A DNA stretch of 52,411 nt from a virus: the IMG/VR virus record IMGVR_UViG_3300001352_001640, positions 3,169 through 55,579 of that record; one strand, given 5' to 3'. Positions 1 to 7,200 of the stretch are shown here, piece after piece. The position numbers were made by a program, and so were the translations under genes. Below the pieces are notes generated by a model. That model had not been told where the DNA came from. It saw only the letters and a program-made list of their open reading frames with translations, and made no database searches. Position 1 is the first letter of the stretch. Each line of letters starts with the position of its first letter.

Positions 1-1226
1 TTTTCAATTATATACTGCAAATAATATTGATTGTAATTGTGGTGCTTGGGTGTATTGGTGAAATCCAACAAAACCTTCTCACATTCAATTAATCCTAAGT
101 TGAATTGTTTTTTGTGAAATTTGACTCCAACCACCACATGATCACCGTATTGCTTTCTGTGATCAACTATTGACTTTGGTTTTATGGTTTTTAGTTTATT
201 GACAAAATCAAACGAGTTTGTGTTTATCGAAAATGATCTGTTGTGTTTTTTTATCAATCGTGAAATTTTTGTGCGAAGGTGATAACCATCTGTGCTATTC
301 GCTAGGTGATCATCCTCTTTTCTTTGAACAAAATAATCGTTTAATAGCACAAGTGCTTTTTTGTTTTTAACTTTATATAAACGAGTTGTTTGTTCTAGAT
401 CCTGATTTGGATTATATTTTGCTAACCTAAGAATGTGTTCTCTGTCTACATATTTTCTGTTCTCTGGTGTTCCGTGGTATGAAACTTCTAATTCTATTTT
501 TAATGATTTAATTTCGTTCACTTTTTTGGTTGTGTGTCTCCATTTAATGAAATCTTGTTTGAACTCTCGTAGATCAGAGAAAAATCTATCACTGTTTATG
601 AAAGAATCAAAATTATCAATTTCAAGAAATCCTATAAAGTTTAGGTAATCTCCGGATCCTGCGATTGCCCTGTCGTATAGTGGTGCGTCCGATGACAAAA
701 ATGAAACTGGATATACATAACCGTAACCAGGTTCACCCTTTCTGAAGTGTAGCATATCATGGAGTTCAGTTGACTGAGTTTCAATTGCATATGACAAAGA
801 ATCACATTTGTAAAAATCACCAAAGTGGTTTTTGTGTTTTTTGATGGTGGAGCATATCTGTATAATTGAATTGGGTGACACTTCTTGTGTAAGTTTATTA
901 TACCAACTTGGATTCGTTGGATTTATGTCACAATCTAACCACCCTATATATTCATATTTACTTTTGATTTTGTTTATCTGAAGATTTAGTAACTGCTCTT
1001 TTTTCCAATAAGTCTGTTCGCAGTAAATAGATGTAATACGATGGCAGTTTTTATTTATTCTGTATTTTGATTCGTTGTTATACGACTCTATTACATAAAT
1101 CTCGTATAAGGTGTCGTTGTACATTTTATCATAAAACATCAAGAAGTTAATGTATTTTGATAAATAATTACACGGATTAAAATAACAACACACAAATGCA
1201 ATTTTTGGTTTACTTGACACTTCCAT
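1..1226 (-). CDS. Glycosyltransferase-like protein, GT-A-type (partial, C-terminus beyond window)
   Basis: The reading frame is open from an ATG at 1226 to the left edge of the window, at least 408 codons, so the C-terminus is missing. The protein starts MEVSSKPKIAFVCCYFNP, a nucleotide-diphospho-sugar transferase type beta strand. Around residue 95-100 it carries WLDCDINP, which looks like the DxD metal and sugar-nucleotide binding motif of GT-A enzymes. The start overlaps the end of the upstream glycosyltransferase gene by 17 bases, so the two are probably translated together. I do not recognise the family precisely. The second half (basic and aromatic-rich) has no motif I can name. The glycosyltransferase assignment rests on the N-terminal strand, the DxD-like motif and the neighbours. 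Confidence 0.6.
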   Translation of the reverse strand, partial: MEVSSKPKIAFVCCYFNPCNYLSKYINFLMFYDKMYNDTLYEIYVIESYNNESKYRINKNCHRITSIYCEQTYWKKEQLLNLQINKIKSKYEYIGWLDCDINPTNPSWYNKLTQEVSPNSIIQICSTIKKHKNHFGDFYKCDSLSYAIETQSTELHDMLHFRKGEPGYGYVYPVSFLSSDAPLYDRAIAGSGDYLNFIGFLEIDNFDSFINSDRFFSDLREFKQDFIKWRHTTKKVNEIKSLKIELEVSYHGTPENRKYVDREHILRLAKYNPNQDLEQTTRLYKVKNKKALVLLNDYFVQRKEDDHLANSTDGYHLRTKISRLIKKHNRSFSINTNSFDFVNKLKTIKPKSIVDHRKQYGDHVVVGVKFHKKQFNLGLIECEKVLLDFTNTPKHHNYNQYYLQYIIE

Positions 1227-1839
1227 CTGAATTATAATTACTATCGTAGATATTGTTATTTGTTTCTTGCTTGGATATTGATTTTGTGTGTATTAAATCT
1301 AACGAGTGGTCTTTGGGTAAATTAGACGCAGATGTATGCCCTACAATGTATTCATGTACAGAACGAGTCCAACGAATTGATTTCTTGTTTTTAAATATCC
1401 GTGTTTGATAATCTGGATAGTTTATACGAGATTGTGAATCTAATACCCAATTCCACTTCTTTAAATGGGTTGTCTGTATGCCGGTTACGTAGTTTTCACG
1501 TGGTACTCGGAACATCTCGGTTTTTGGGTTTTTCCTTAAAATTGTTTTTATATTCTTGAATAAGGTTCGTGTTGGATATTCATCTGCGTCTATTTGAAAT
1601 ATATAATCACCCGAACACTTTGTTATTAGTATGTTCTTGTGAGTTGCATAATCTTTATTTAAATTATTGTAATGTACATTGGGTTGAGATTTTAATATAT
1701 CAAGTGTTTCTTGATTCGTGGAGTAATCGTCAAGAATAACAACTTCATCTTCTGCGTCTTTGTTTATAGTAAGTTCATTGATTAATTTTAATAAACAACT
1801 CACTTCGTTGTGAGTGCATATAGCATAACTAATTTTCAT
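1210..1839 (-). CDS. Glycosyltransferase family 2
   Basis: This 209-residue protein is a typical short GT2 enzyme. It opens with MKISYAICTHNE (the first GT-A beta strand), followed by VVILDDYSTNQE and, at residues 83-87, IDADE, the DxD motif that binds the divalent metal and the sugar nucleotide. SVHEYIVG near residue 165 resembles a segment of the WaaE/KdtX-like subgroup. It should transfer a sugar from an activated donor; donor and acceptor cannot be read from sequence. It lies three bases after the preceding gene and overlaps the next one by 17 bases, in a run of co-directional genes. No signal peptide or membrane segment is visible, so it should act in the cytoplasm. Confidence 0.85.
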   Translation of the reverse strand: MKISYAICTHNEVSCLLKLINELTINKDAEDEVVILDDYSTNQETLDILKSQPNVHYNNLNKDYATHKNILITKCSGDYIFQIDADEYPTRTLFKNIKTILRKNPKTEMFRVPRENYVTGIQTTHLKKWNWVLDSQSRINYPDYQTRIFKNKKSIRWTRSVHEYIVGHTSASNLPKDHSLDLIHTKSISKQETNNNIYDSNYNSDGSVK

Positions 1840-1842
1840 TTT

Positions 1843-2547
1843 CTATTTCTCGTCAACTGGTGGTTCACTAGAACTTGTCACATCGGTTTCTTTTACAAAA
1901 TTCTCAACTTCACGAAATACACTTAAAAATGTATCAACATCACCAAATCTGTCAATAACAATATTTTTAAATTTTCTGTCTGACAATCCATCTAACTTTG
2001 TTCCAATCGCATTTTCGACAAGCTTCTTTTCTCTCAATAACTCTGATAGTTCATCGTCTTTTGATATTAAGGTTTTCTTTTGTTCTCGGTGACCGGTGTA
2101 AATTTTTGAGAAATCTATATATGCAAGCTTGAGGGTGCTCATGTTGCTTGTTATGTAGGTTCTATAACAATCACGAAACGAAAGTATCCGTTTGACATGG
2201 GTTGCATAAAACGAACGTGGACGATTTACTATTTCCTTCACTGGGGATATTAGTTCATATCTCCGTTTTAAAAGTGATAGTGTATCGGTGACTAAAACTA
2301 CTTTTAAAAATGATTTGAACTCACTCCAAGGCAGAATTTCTAAATTTATTCCATGAAGCTTCAACCCACGAGCATCTCTGAATGTATTTAATACAAATAC
2401 AATACGCATTAATTTTCGTTTTGTTTTCTTGGAGTCATCCGATGGTGCATATGAGAATGTTACGATTTGACCTGGTTTTATACTGCGTATTGGTGTATTT
2501 TTGAAACCACCGACTAATCTAGATAAATATGCTTTGTAAAAACTCAT
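1843..2547 (-). CDS. Hypothetical phage protein, 234 residues
   Basis: The function is not recognised. I place the start at ATG 2547 (MSFYKAYLSRLVGGFK) rather than at an in-frame GTG at 2568, because a candidate promoter motif lies between them and the GTG overlaps the stop of the upstream gene. Residues about 20-70 read PGQIVTFSYAP...MRIVFVLNTFRDARGLKLHGINLEIL, followed later by FRDCYRTYITSNMSTLKLAYIDF. From memory these elements recur in proteins of unknown function in many large phages. The protein is basic, has no membrane segment and ends in an acidic, helical region of about 70 residues. It lies inside the glycosyltransferase cluster, but that does not show a role in glycosylation. Confidence 0.7.
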   Translation of the reverse strand: MSFYKAYLSRLVGGFKNTPIRSIKPGQIVTFSYAPSDDSKKTKRKLMRIVFVLNTFRDARGLKLHGINLEILPWSEFKSFLKVVLVTDTLSLLKRRYELISPVKEIVNRPRSFYATHVKRILSFRDCYRTYITSNMSTLKLAYIDFSKIYTGHREQKKTLISKDDELSELLREKKLVENAIGTKLDGLSDRKFKNIVIDRFGDVDTFLSVFREVENFVKETDVTSSSEPPVDEK

Positions 2548-2551
2548 TGTA

Positions 2552-2559
2552 TATAAATA
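2552..2559 (-). promoter_or_regulatory. Candidate late-promoter-like motif (TATTTATA on coding strand)
   Basis: On the coding strand the motif TATTTATA lies four bases ahead of the ATG at 2547. The same sequence recurs just upstream of several other genes here. A promoter this close to the start would give an almost leaderless mRNA. The role is inferred. Confidence 0.25.
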
Positions 2560-2567
2560 CAAACACA

Positions 2568-3809
2568 CTAGTTTATATCAGGTAAATCAATTGGAACTTC
2601 TACCGAAACCTGCTCAAACTTTGGAATTAGAGTCTGTGTGTATTTCTTGAACGCAGATTCCTTGGAAAACTCAGTGAGATTAATTTCTTTTAATTTTACT
2701 GCACTCTCTTTGTATCCTTCATATGTTTCATATATAGTCCTAAGTTCTTTTGCTGAATCTGATTCTACCACATCCGCCCACGTTGAGTCTTCACAAAACA
2801 ACTCGTTGGTTACCCCTACAAGTTTTGGAACATAATTTAATAAGGTAGAGTGTTCTTCTGATAGAAAGTCTAGATGCCCTGACCAATTAGGTGCTACTAC
2901 AGGTACGGCACACAAAGTTGCTTCTAACAGAGGTCTACCAAAACCCTCACCTCTGGTATGCGTTACAAAGACCTTTACCTTTGTGTGGTTATACAACTGA
3001 TTTAGTTCATTTGAGTCAATTTCACCGTGGAGCAAATAAACGGAAGGTCGGTTTGATTTTGGATAATCAGAAAGAATATCACGTATGCGTTCTTGTGTAT
3101 CGTAATAATCAGATGTACTAAAATTAGTTCCGTTTGTTTTTAATATTAACCCAGGTTTGACATCATGTGAATTGAATGCATTTACAAATGTGTTGATCAA
3201 TGAACTTATATTCTTTCTACCCCCGTCATCCGTGGGTGATGCTGTCCATTGACCCATAAACAAATAGCAAAAATCTTCCTGAATTGAATTAAGTTGGTTT
3301 GTGATATCCGAGTTGCATATCTCTTTGGTGTTTTTGTAAAAACAATCGTTTGCATATTCGTGTACAACTTGTATATCAGTTGTTAGTTTAACTGATTCGT
3401 ATATTGAATTTTCAAATGTGAGTTTGGTGAATTCAGATGGCACTATAACGATATCCATTTGATTGCACCCCTGTATAAACGGAACATTTACCTTTGATGT
3501 CTCGACTCCGGCCGTTATACCTACATTGTATGTACCAAGACGTTTAAATTCAGGTGGTAGTCCCATTTGAACATATATGTCGTAGAAATCATGTACATCA
3601 TCTTTATCTACAAACATAGGTGATAATTGTTTATGCAATTCGGTGTTGTCTTTTAATCCTGTCTGTGGATTGTGACCCCAAGGTGTTGCTATCAAGTGTA
3701 TGTCATATTCAGATGTATGTTCCAATAAAAATTGTGCAAACTCTCTTGCGTGGTCACCATATCCACTACGAGACAATATGGGTGATACATATAGTAATTT
3801 CTTTTTCAT
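2568..3809 (-). CDS. Glycosyltransferase, GT-B fold (GT4-like)
   Basis: This 413-residue protein has the two-domain GT-B layout. The N-terminus MKKKLLYVSPILSRSGYGDHAREF is a typical first strand and glycine loop. The C-terminal half contains the linker strand CYLFMGQWTA, then HGEIDSNELNQLYNHTKVKVFVTHT, and around residues 285-300 GEGFGRPLLEATLCAVPVVAP. The last is the EX7E signature of GT4-type retaining transferases, where the glutamates contact the donor sugar. Length is normal for the family. It starts one base after the stop of the upstream glycosyltransferase gene, so the two are probably co-translated. Donor and acceptor are unknown. Confidence 0.85.
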   Translation of the reverse strand: MKKKLLYVSPILSRSGYGDHAREFAQFLLEHTSEYDIHLIATPWGHNPQTGLKDNTELHKQLSPMFVDKDDVHDFYDIYVQMGLPPEFKRLGTYNVGITAGVETSKVNVPFIQGCNQMDIVIVPSEFTKLTFENSIYESVKLTTDIQVVHEYANDCFYKNTKEICNSDITNQLNSIQEDFCYLFMGQWTASPTDDGGRKNISSLINTFVNAFNSHDVKPGLILKTNGTNFSTSDYYDTQERIRDILSDYPKSNRPSVYLLHGEIDSNELNQLYNHTKVKVFVTHTRGEGFGRPLLEATLCAVPVVAPNWSGHLDFLSEEHSTLLNYVPKLVGVTNELFCEDSTWADVVESDSAKELRTIYETYEGYKESAVKLKEINLTEFSKESAFKKYTQTLIPKFEQVSVEVPIDLPDIN

Positions 3810-3810
3810 G

Positions 3811-5070
3811 TTAGAGTTTCTTTATTTTTAACTTAGTACGTGGTTTGAATTTTTTAATACAGGTATCAATTATATCAACTATACCAGATGTCATGTGTTT
3901 CAATGAAAAGTTTTTTTCAATATACTTTCTACCGGACTTTCCCATTTCAAGACGTTGTTTTGGAGTTTTGTTGTATAACTTAATAATTGCCCGAGCTACA
4001 TCATCTGAACACACAAAGTCTTCGTATAAATACGGAGTTGTTGCGTCACCTGATAATTTTCTTACTTTGGGGGTTATGCCAACGCCACCTGTATTTGTTT
4101 TGCTTAGTTGATCAGATAGACCTCCTGTTTTATTGCATATTATGGGTGTTCCCGCTGCAAGTGATTCAGCTGTTGATAAACCAAATCCCTCGTTGCTTGA
4201 TGCGTTTATTGTTACATCAAATGTATTGTACATTCTGTTGAGGGTAATTTCATCTACCTTGGTGGTGGAAAATATTATATTTCTATTCGGATATAATTGA
4301 TCAGACAATTTAACAATGTCATGCCCACCTTCTCCAATTTGATTGGTGTGGAACATTAATAGTGTTTTTTCTGCTTGTTCAGGTGAAATCATACTGCAAA
4401 ATTTATCGTATGCCTCCATTACAACAGGAAGCTGCTTACGTCTCATGTTGGCATTGTTGCAAAACAACGCAAACTCACATCCGTTTTTTAGCAAGTTGTA
4501 TTTACTTTCACGAATGTTTGATTCACTTAACTTGTTAAATACGGTTGTATCAACTCCATGTGGAACATAACTACACAATGTGTCAGATCCCTCTGTTAAC
4601 GAATTAACGATTGAATATGTCAACTGACTGATACACGCTATTCCGTCACAACTCATATAAACTTTTTTATTAAACTCCGGAATTGGATCGTTGTCCCATA
4701 CATGGTAATATATCATGGGACACAATTGACGAATTTGAGTATCTAGTTTAAATAACCATTGATAATAACGTGGATCTGTCATAAACATCACTACATCCGG
4801 AGTTTCTTCTTCAAGAATTTTATTTAAAATCGTCTCATTTCCATATCCCGAACTGCAATATAGTCGTGCATAGCAATCTTTAACGTCGGTTAGTTTAGTT
4901 ATTGACTGAGATATGTCAATAACCGATCCGTGTTCAGGATGCTCTTTTCTGCACGCTATCTGTATCCAGTCGTATTTGTCAATGGTATTTAGAATAATAT
5001 TTTTACATATATTCGATACACCTGTCGGATATCTTATATCGTCACCAATTAGTAGTATTTTAGATTTCAC
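3811..5070 (-). CDS. Glycosyltransferase, GT-B fold (GT4-like), forced GTG start
   Basis: This 419-residue GT-B enzyme begins KSKILLIGDDIRYPTGVS, has SYVPHGVDTTVF (the end of the N-terminal domain), and near residues 285-300 NEGFGLSTAESLAAGTPII, an EX7E-type donor-binding segment. A DUF-like basic tail (KKFKPRTKLKIKKL) ends the protein. The codon before the GTG at 5070 is a stop in the same frame and no usable start follows nearby, so GTG 5070 must be the start. That GTG lies in one arm of a 34-base palindrome (5065-5098) and overlaps the stop of a five-codon frame. Translation may therefore be controlled by this structure. Together with the next gene it forms a pair of GT4-like enzymes. Confidence 0.85.
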   Translation of the reverse strand: MKSKILLIGDDIRYPTGVSNICKNIILNTIDKYDWIQIACRKEHPEHGSVIDISQSITKLTDVKDCYARLYCSSGYGNETILNKILEEETPDVVMFMTDPRYYQWLFKLDTQIRQLCPMIYYHVWDNDPIPEFNKKVYMSCDGIACISQLTYSIVNSLTEGSDTLCSYVPHGVDTTVFNKLSESNIRESKYNLLKNGCEFALFCNNANMRRKQLPVVMEAYDKFCSMISPEQAEKTLLMFHTNQIGEGGHDIVKLSDQLYPNRNIIFSTTKVDEITLNRMYNTFDVTINASSNEGFGLSTAESLAAGTPIICNKTGGLSDQLSKTNTGGVGITPKVRKLSGDATTPYLYEDFVCSDDVARAIIKLYNKTPKQRLEMGKSGRKYIEKNFSLKHMTSGIVDIIDTCIKKFKPRTKLKIKKL

Positions 5071-5098
5071 TCACTTAGTATCATACTATTGAGTGAAA
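5065..5098. promoter_or_regulatory. Palindrome / hairpin over a glycosyltransferase start codon; possible RHH operator
   Basis: Arms TTTCACTCA (5065-5073) and TGAGTGAAA (5090-5098) are perfect inverted repeats of nine bases. Inside them TAGTAT (5076-5081) and ATACTA (5083-5088) are a second inverted repeat, with a small internal asymmetry (CT against T). The structure can form as RNA on either strand and as a DNA palindrome. It lies between the ribbon-helix-helix gene and the glycosyltransferase gene and contains the GTG start of the latter. No T-run follows on either side, so it is not a standard terminator. Operator or translational control are both possible. Confidence 0.6.
5067..5084 (-). 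CDS. Possible five-codon leader peptide MILSE
   Basis: On the minus strand an ATG at 5084 opens a five-codon frame (MILSE) whose TGA stop overlaps the GTG start of the glycosyltransferase in the arrangement GTGA. The frame lies wholly inside the palindrome. No good Shine-Dalgarno sequence precedes it. Such a mini-frame could open the hairpin and couple translation to the next gene, but so short a frame can also arise by chance. Confidence 0.2.
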   Translation of the reverse strand: MILSE

Positions 5099-5106
5099 AT
5101 GTCAAA

Positions 5107-5304
5107 CTAATATTTTTTGTTGTCTGTGATCGGAGATGACTCGTCAATGGTTTTTTTAAACTTAGAGTCGGTCAAGTACAAATGAATTGCACGATTTACT
5201 AGTTTTTGCAGTGTCATTTCGGAATTTAATGTCTCCATTTTAAATTCCTTGTACTTGTCCGATAAGACCTTTACGGTGGTTAATTTGTAATTAGCATCAT
5301 TCAT
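5107..5304 (-). CDS. Small ribbon-helix-helix-type DNA-binding protein
   Basis: This 65-residue protein has the layout of Arc/MetJ/CopG ribbon-helix-helix repressors: a short N-terminal strand (YKLTTVKVLSDK), a first helix (YKEFKMETLN), then EMTLQKLVNRAIHLYLTD, where the segment LQKLVNRAIHLYL is the typical second helix. A hydrophilic tail follows. Members bind operators with twofold symmetry as dimers. A palindrome lies nine bases downstream of the stop, between this gene and the glycosyltransferase genes, which makes an autoregulatory or local regulatory role plausible. The fold is assigned by pattern, not by alignment. An ATG start at 5304 follows a TATATTTATA motif by five bases. Confidence 0.65.
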   Translation of the reverse strand: MNDANYKLTTVKVLSDKYKEFKMETLNSEMTLQKLVNRAIHLYLTDSKFKKTIDESSPITDNKKY

Positions 5305-5309
5305 GTGAA

Positions 5310-5319
5310 TATAAATATA
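5310..5319 (-). promoter_or_regulatory. Candidate promoter motif TATATTTATA
   Basis: On the coding strand TATATTTATA lies five bases before the ATG of the ribbon-helix-helix gene. Identical copies precede genes at 13645, 14268, 21042 and 38257. The opposite strand reads TATAAATATA, which contains the T4 late-promoter consensus, so the direction of transcription is not certain. Confidence 0.35.
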
Positions 5320-5358
5320 TCGTAAATAAGTTTTAATTCTAAAATATTATAAAAACTA

Positions 5359-5991
5359 CTACCATCTTGGTGGATTTAGAGGACATTTACTACTTGCTAA
5401 TAATAATTTTCCACTTCCACATCCACATTTTGTACACTTTGCATAGTTGGTTTGCTTATTTTCTGTCCAAAACGAACATGATCTACATATTGAGATTCTT
5501 TTATTCCATTGATGTGATTCTACCACAGGTCTTCCACTTTTTTTCCACGATACAAGAGAGTGAGCTAAATTTTTTGGAAGATTTTCAAATCCCAAGTCTC
5601 TTGCTTCAACTTCATATTGCTCTTGTGTGGGTTGTTGTGGTTCGTGTGTAGGTGGATTTGGTGAAACTGGTATTGGATTATTTAAGTGAATGTTAGAATC
5701 TTCGGTTTGTGAATTGATGTATTCTGATAAATGTTGTTTGAATTCAGCTGGTATATCAAATGTAGGATTATCTAAATCACCACCCACAGACTGTTTAACT
5801 TCATGTTCATTACTTTTATGTAATTGTGGTTCGTTCCTCCTGGCAACGGATTCAAGTTGCAGTTGGTTGTCGGTGGCGTTAATTGATATTGAATCTTCTG
5901 ATTTGGTTTCATCCACTTCTTTATATTTAGCTTCAGTAAACTCACCGACCTGTCGGCCGTTTCTTTTGTATCGTTGATATAGTTTTCCCAT
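5359..5991 (-). CDS. Protein with C-terminal zinc-ribbon-like cysteine cluster
   Basis: The 210-residue protein has a long, hydrophilic, probably disordered N-terminal part (residues 1-130, rich in E, Q, N, S and P, with PISPNP-like runs). Its C-terminal 48 residues hold six cysteines: CRSC at 169-172, CTKCGC at 186-191 and C203, ending KCPLNPPRW. From memory, a cysteine-rich tail of this form ending in CP...W is common in small phage proteins of unknown role and probably binds zinc. Here it is fused to a long linker. The gene is the first on the minus strand, preceded by AGAAAG as a possible Shine-Dalgarno site, and diverges from the gene at 6038. Confidence 0.7.
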   Translation of the reverse strand: MGKLYQRYKRNGRQVGEFTEAKYKEVDETKSEDSISINATDNQLQLESVARRNEPQLHKSNEHEVKQSVGGDLDNPTFDIPAEFKQHLSEYINSQTEDSNIHLNNPIPVSPNPPTHEPQQPTQEQYEVEARDLGFENLPKNLAHSLVSWKKSGRPVVESHQWNKRISICRSCSFWTENKQTNYAKCTKCGCGSGKLLLASSKCPLNPPRW

Positions 5992-6037
5992 TTTATCTTT
6001 CTCGAAAATAATTTTACTCTAAATACTTATATAGTAC
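5992..6037. promoter_or_regulatory. Divergent intergenic region, probable bidirectional promoter area
   Basis: This 46-base gap is the only place where transcription diverges: all genes to the left are on the minus strand and all to the right on the plus strand. It is AT-rich and contains CTAAATACTTATATAG towards the plus-strand gene, close to the T4-type late promoter core. Promoters for both directions must lie here or in the flanking coding ends; their exact position cannot be read. Confidence 0.4.
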
Positions 6038-6340
6038 ATGGATTCAAATATTATTACAATTCCAAGCACAAACGATGAACTTGATGCAGACTTATCCAAA
6101 AATAAAGATGAATACATAGATTTCATATACGGAGAGTTTGAAAGATTTAAAACATTAAAGACAATTCCCGAACACGTCAAGATTTTTAATTTTAAAGAAA
6201 CTGACCTACAAGTCATTATACGAGAAGCAAATTATATCTCTAATATTGACAACTTACTAAAACACTATATAACAAAGGAGGAATATGAAAAATGTAATAC
6301 GCTTAATAAATTAAAGAATAGAATAATGGATACTAATTAG
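6038..6340 (+). CDS. Hypothetical protein, 100 residues
   Basis: I do not recognise this protein. It is acidic and predicted largely helical (for example DLSKNKDEYIDFIYGEFERFKTL and NIDNLLKHYITKEEYEKC), without membrane segment, signal peptide or cysteine motif. It is the first gene of the rightward block and lies 48 bases before phoH. The ATG at 6038 follows the AT-rich divergent region directly, with no clear Shine-Dalgarno sequence. Codon use and reading-frame integrity support a real gene; function is open. Confidence 0.65.
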   Translation: MDSNIITIPSTNDELDADLSKNKDEYIDFIYGEFERFKTLKTIPEHVKIFNFKETDLQVIIREANYISNIDNLLKHYITKEEYEKCNTLNKLKNRIMDTN

Positions 6341-6359
6341 TAGTAGCAGGAAATAGCAT

Positions 6360-6367
6360 TATAAATA
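6360..6367 (+). promoter_or_regulatory. Candidate T4-type late promoter (TATAAATA) ahead of phoH
   Basis: TATAAATA at 6360-6367 matches the T4 late promoter consensus in the sense direction, 21 bases before the phoH ATG. The spacing leaves room for a transcript start and the Shine-Dalgarno sequence AGAGGA. A gp55-type sigma factor that would read such promoters is encoded at 16280-17056. Confidence 0.45.
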
Positions 6368-6388
6368 ATAATAGTAGAGGAAATTAGG

Positions 6389-7132
6389 ATGTCAAGCAAA
6401 AAACAAACAACCACCTCAGATGAAATAAGGTCGGATAGTCAATTACAAGACCAAATCAGAGAAAACGAGAAACCAAGAACATTAAAAATAAAACACAAAA
6501 AGTTTACAGATAAACAAAAAAACTTTGTAGATATCGGTTTAGCAGATAATACAAACATGATGTTTATCAACGGACCAGCTGGTAGTGCAAAAACATACAT
6601 CAGCATATATTGTGGATTAAAATTGTTATCGGAACAAAAAGTAGAAGAACTAGTCTACATAAGAAACGCAGTAGAAAGTTCAGATCATAAGTTGGGATTT
6701 TTACCAGGAGCACAAGATGACAAGATGGCTCCGTATTTAGAACCACTTAAAGATAAACTTGAAGAATTTTTAAGTATCGTAGATATCAAATATTTACAAG
6801 AAGACAACCGAATCTACGGAGTTCCAGTTGGATTTTTGCGAGGAGCAAGTTGGACAGATAAGTTTGTAATTGTAGATGAAGCTCAGAACATGACAGAAAA
6901 AGAACTAATCACAATCATGACACGAGTCGGTGAAAATACAAGAGTGTTTATATGTGGAGACACAATGCAAAGTGACATCGGCAACAAATCAGGGTTTGCT
7001 AATATTCAAAATCTATTCAATGATGAGTCCTCTAAAGAGCAGGGAATATTCACCTTTGAGTTTGACGAAGACGATATTATTAGGAGTAAACTTGTGAAAT
7101 TCATAGTCAGACGAATAAAAAGTTTAAGATAG
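6389..7132 (+). CDS. phoH: PhoH-like P-loop ATPase
   Basis: The 247-residue protein is a PhoH-family ATPase, common in marine phages. Residues 62-69 are GPAGSAKT (Walker A), residues 161-168 IVDEAQNM (Walker B with the DEAQ box), and FICGDTMQSD at 187-196 is the conserved sensor region. LGFLPGAQDDKMAPYLEPL is also typical of the family. A 40-residue hydrophilic extension precedes the ATPase domain. PhoH proteins bind and hydrolyse ATP and are related to superfamily 1 helicases; the exact role in phage infection is not settled, and a link to phosphate stress is only by name. The start is supported by AGAGGA about 12 bases upstream and a TATAAATA box. Confidence 0.93.
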   Translation: MSSKKQTTTSDEIRSDSQLQDQIRENEKPRTLKIKHKKFTDKQKNFVDIGLADNTNMMFINGPAGSAKTYISIYCGLKLLSEQKVEELVYIRNAVESSDHKLGFLPGAQDDKMAPYLEPLKDKLEEFLSIVDIKYLQEDNRIYGVPVGFLRGASWTDKFVIVDEAQNMTEKELITIMTRVGENTRVFICGDTMQSDIGNKSGFANIQNLFNDESSKEQGIFTFEFDEDDIIRSKLVKFIVRRIKSLR

Positions 7133-7163
7133 GCCATATTTATTGAAATATAAAAAATATACA

Positions 7164-7173
7164 TATATTTATT
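7164..7173 (+). promoter_or_regulatory. Candidate promoter motif ATATATTTAT
   Basis: The motif lies in the 68-base gap after phoH and 27 bases before the ATG at 7201, with a weak TAGG ribosome binding site between. It is a variant of the TATATTTATA motif found ahead of other genes in this window. Confidence 0.3.
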
Positions 7174-7200
7174 TATAGACAGACGAATTTAGGTTAAACA

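Noticed and set aside
433-823. Short frames of 71 and 60 residues near the left end
   Set aside because: They overlap the open minus-strand frame that runs from 1226 to the window edge, which has convincing glycosyltransferase features.
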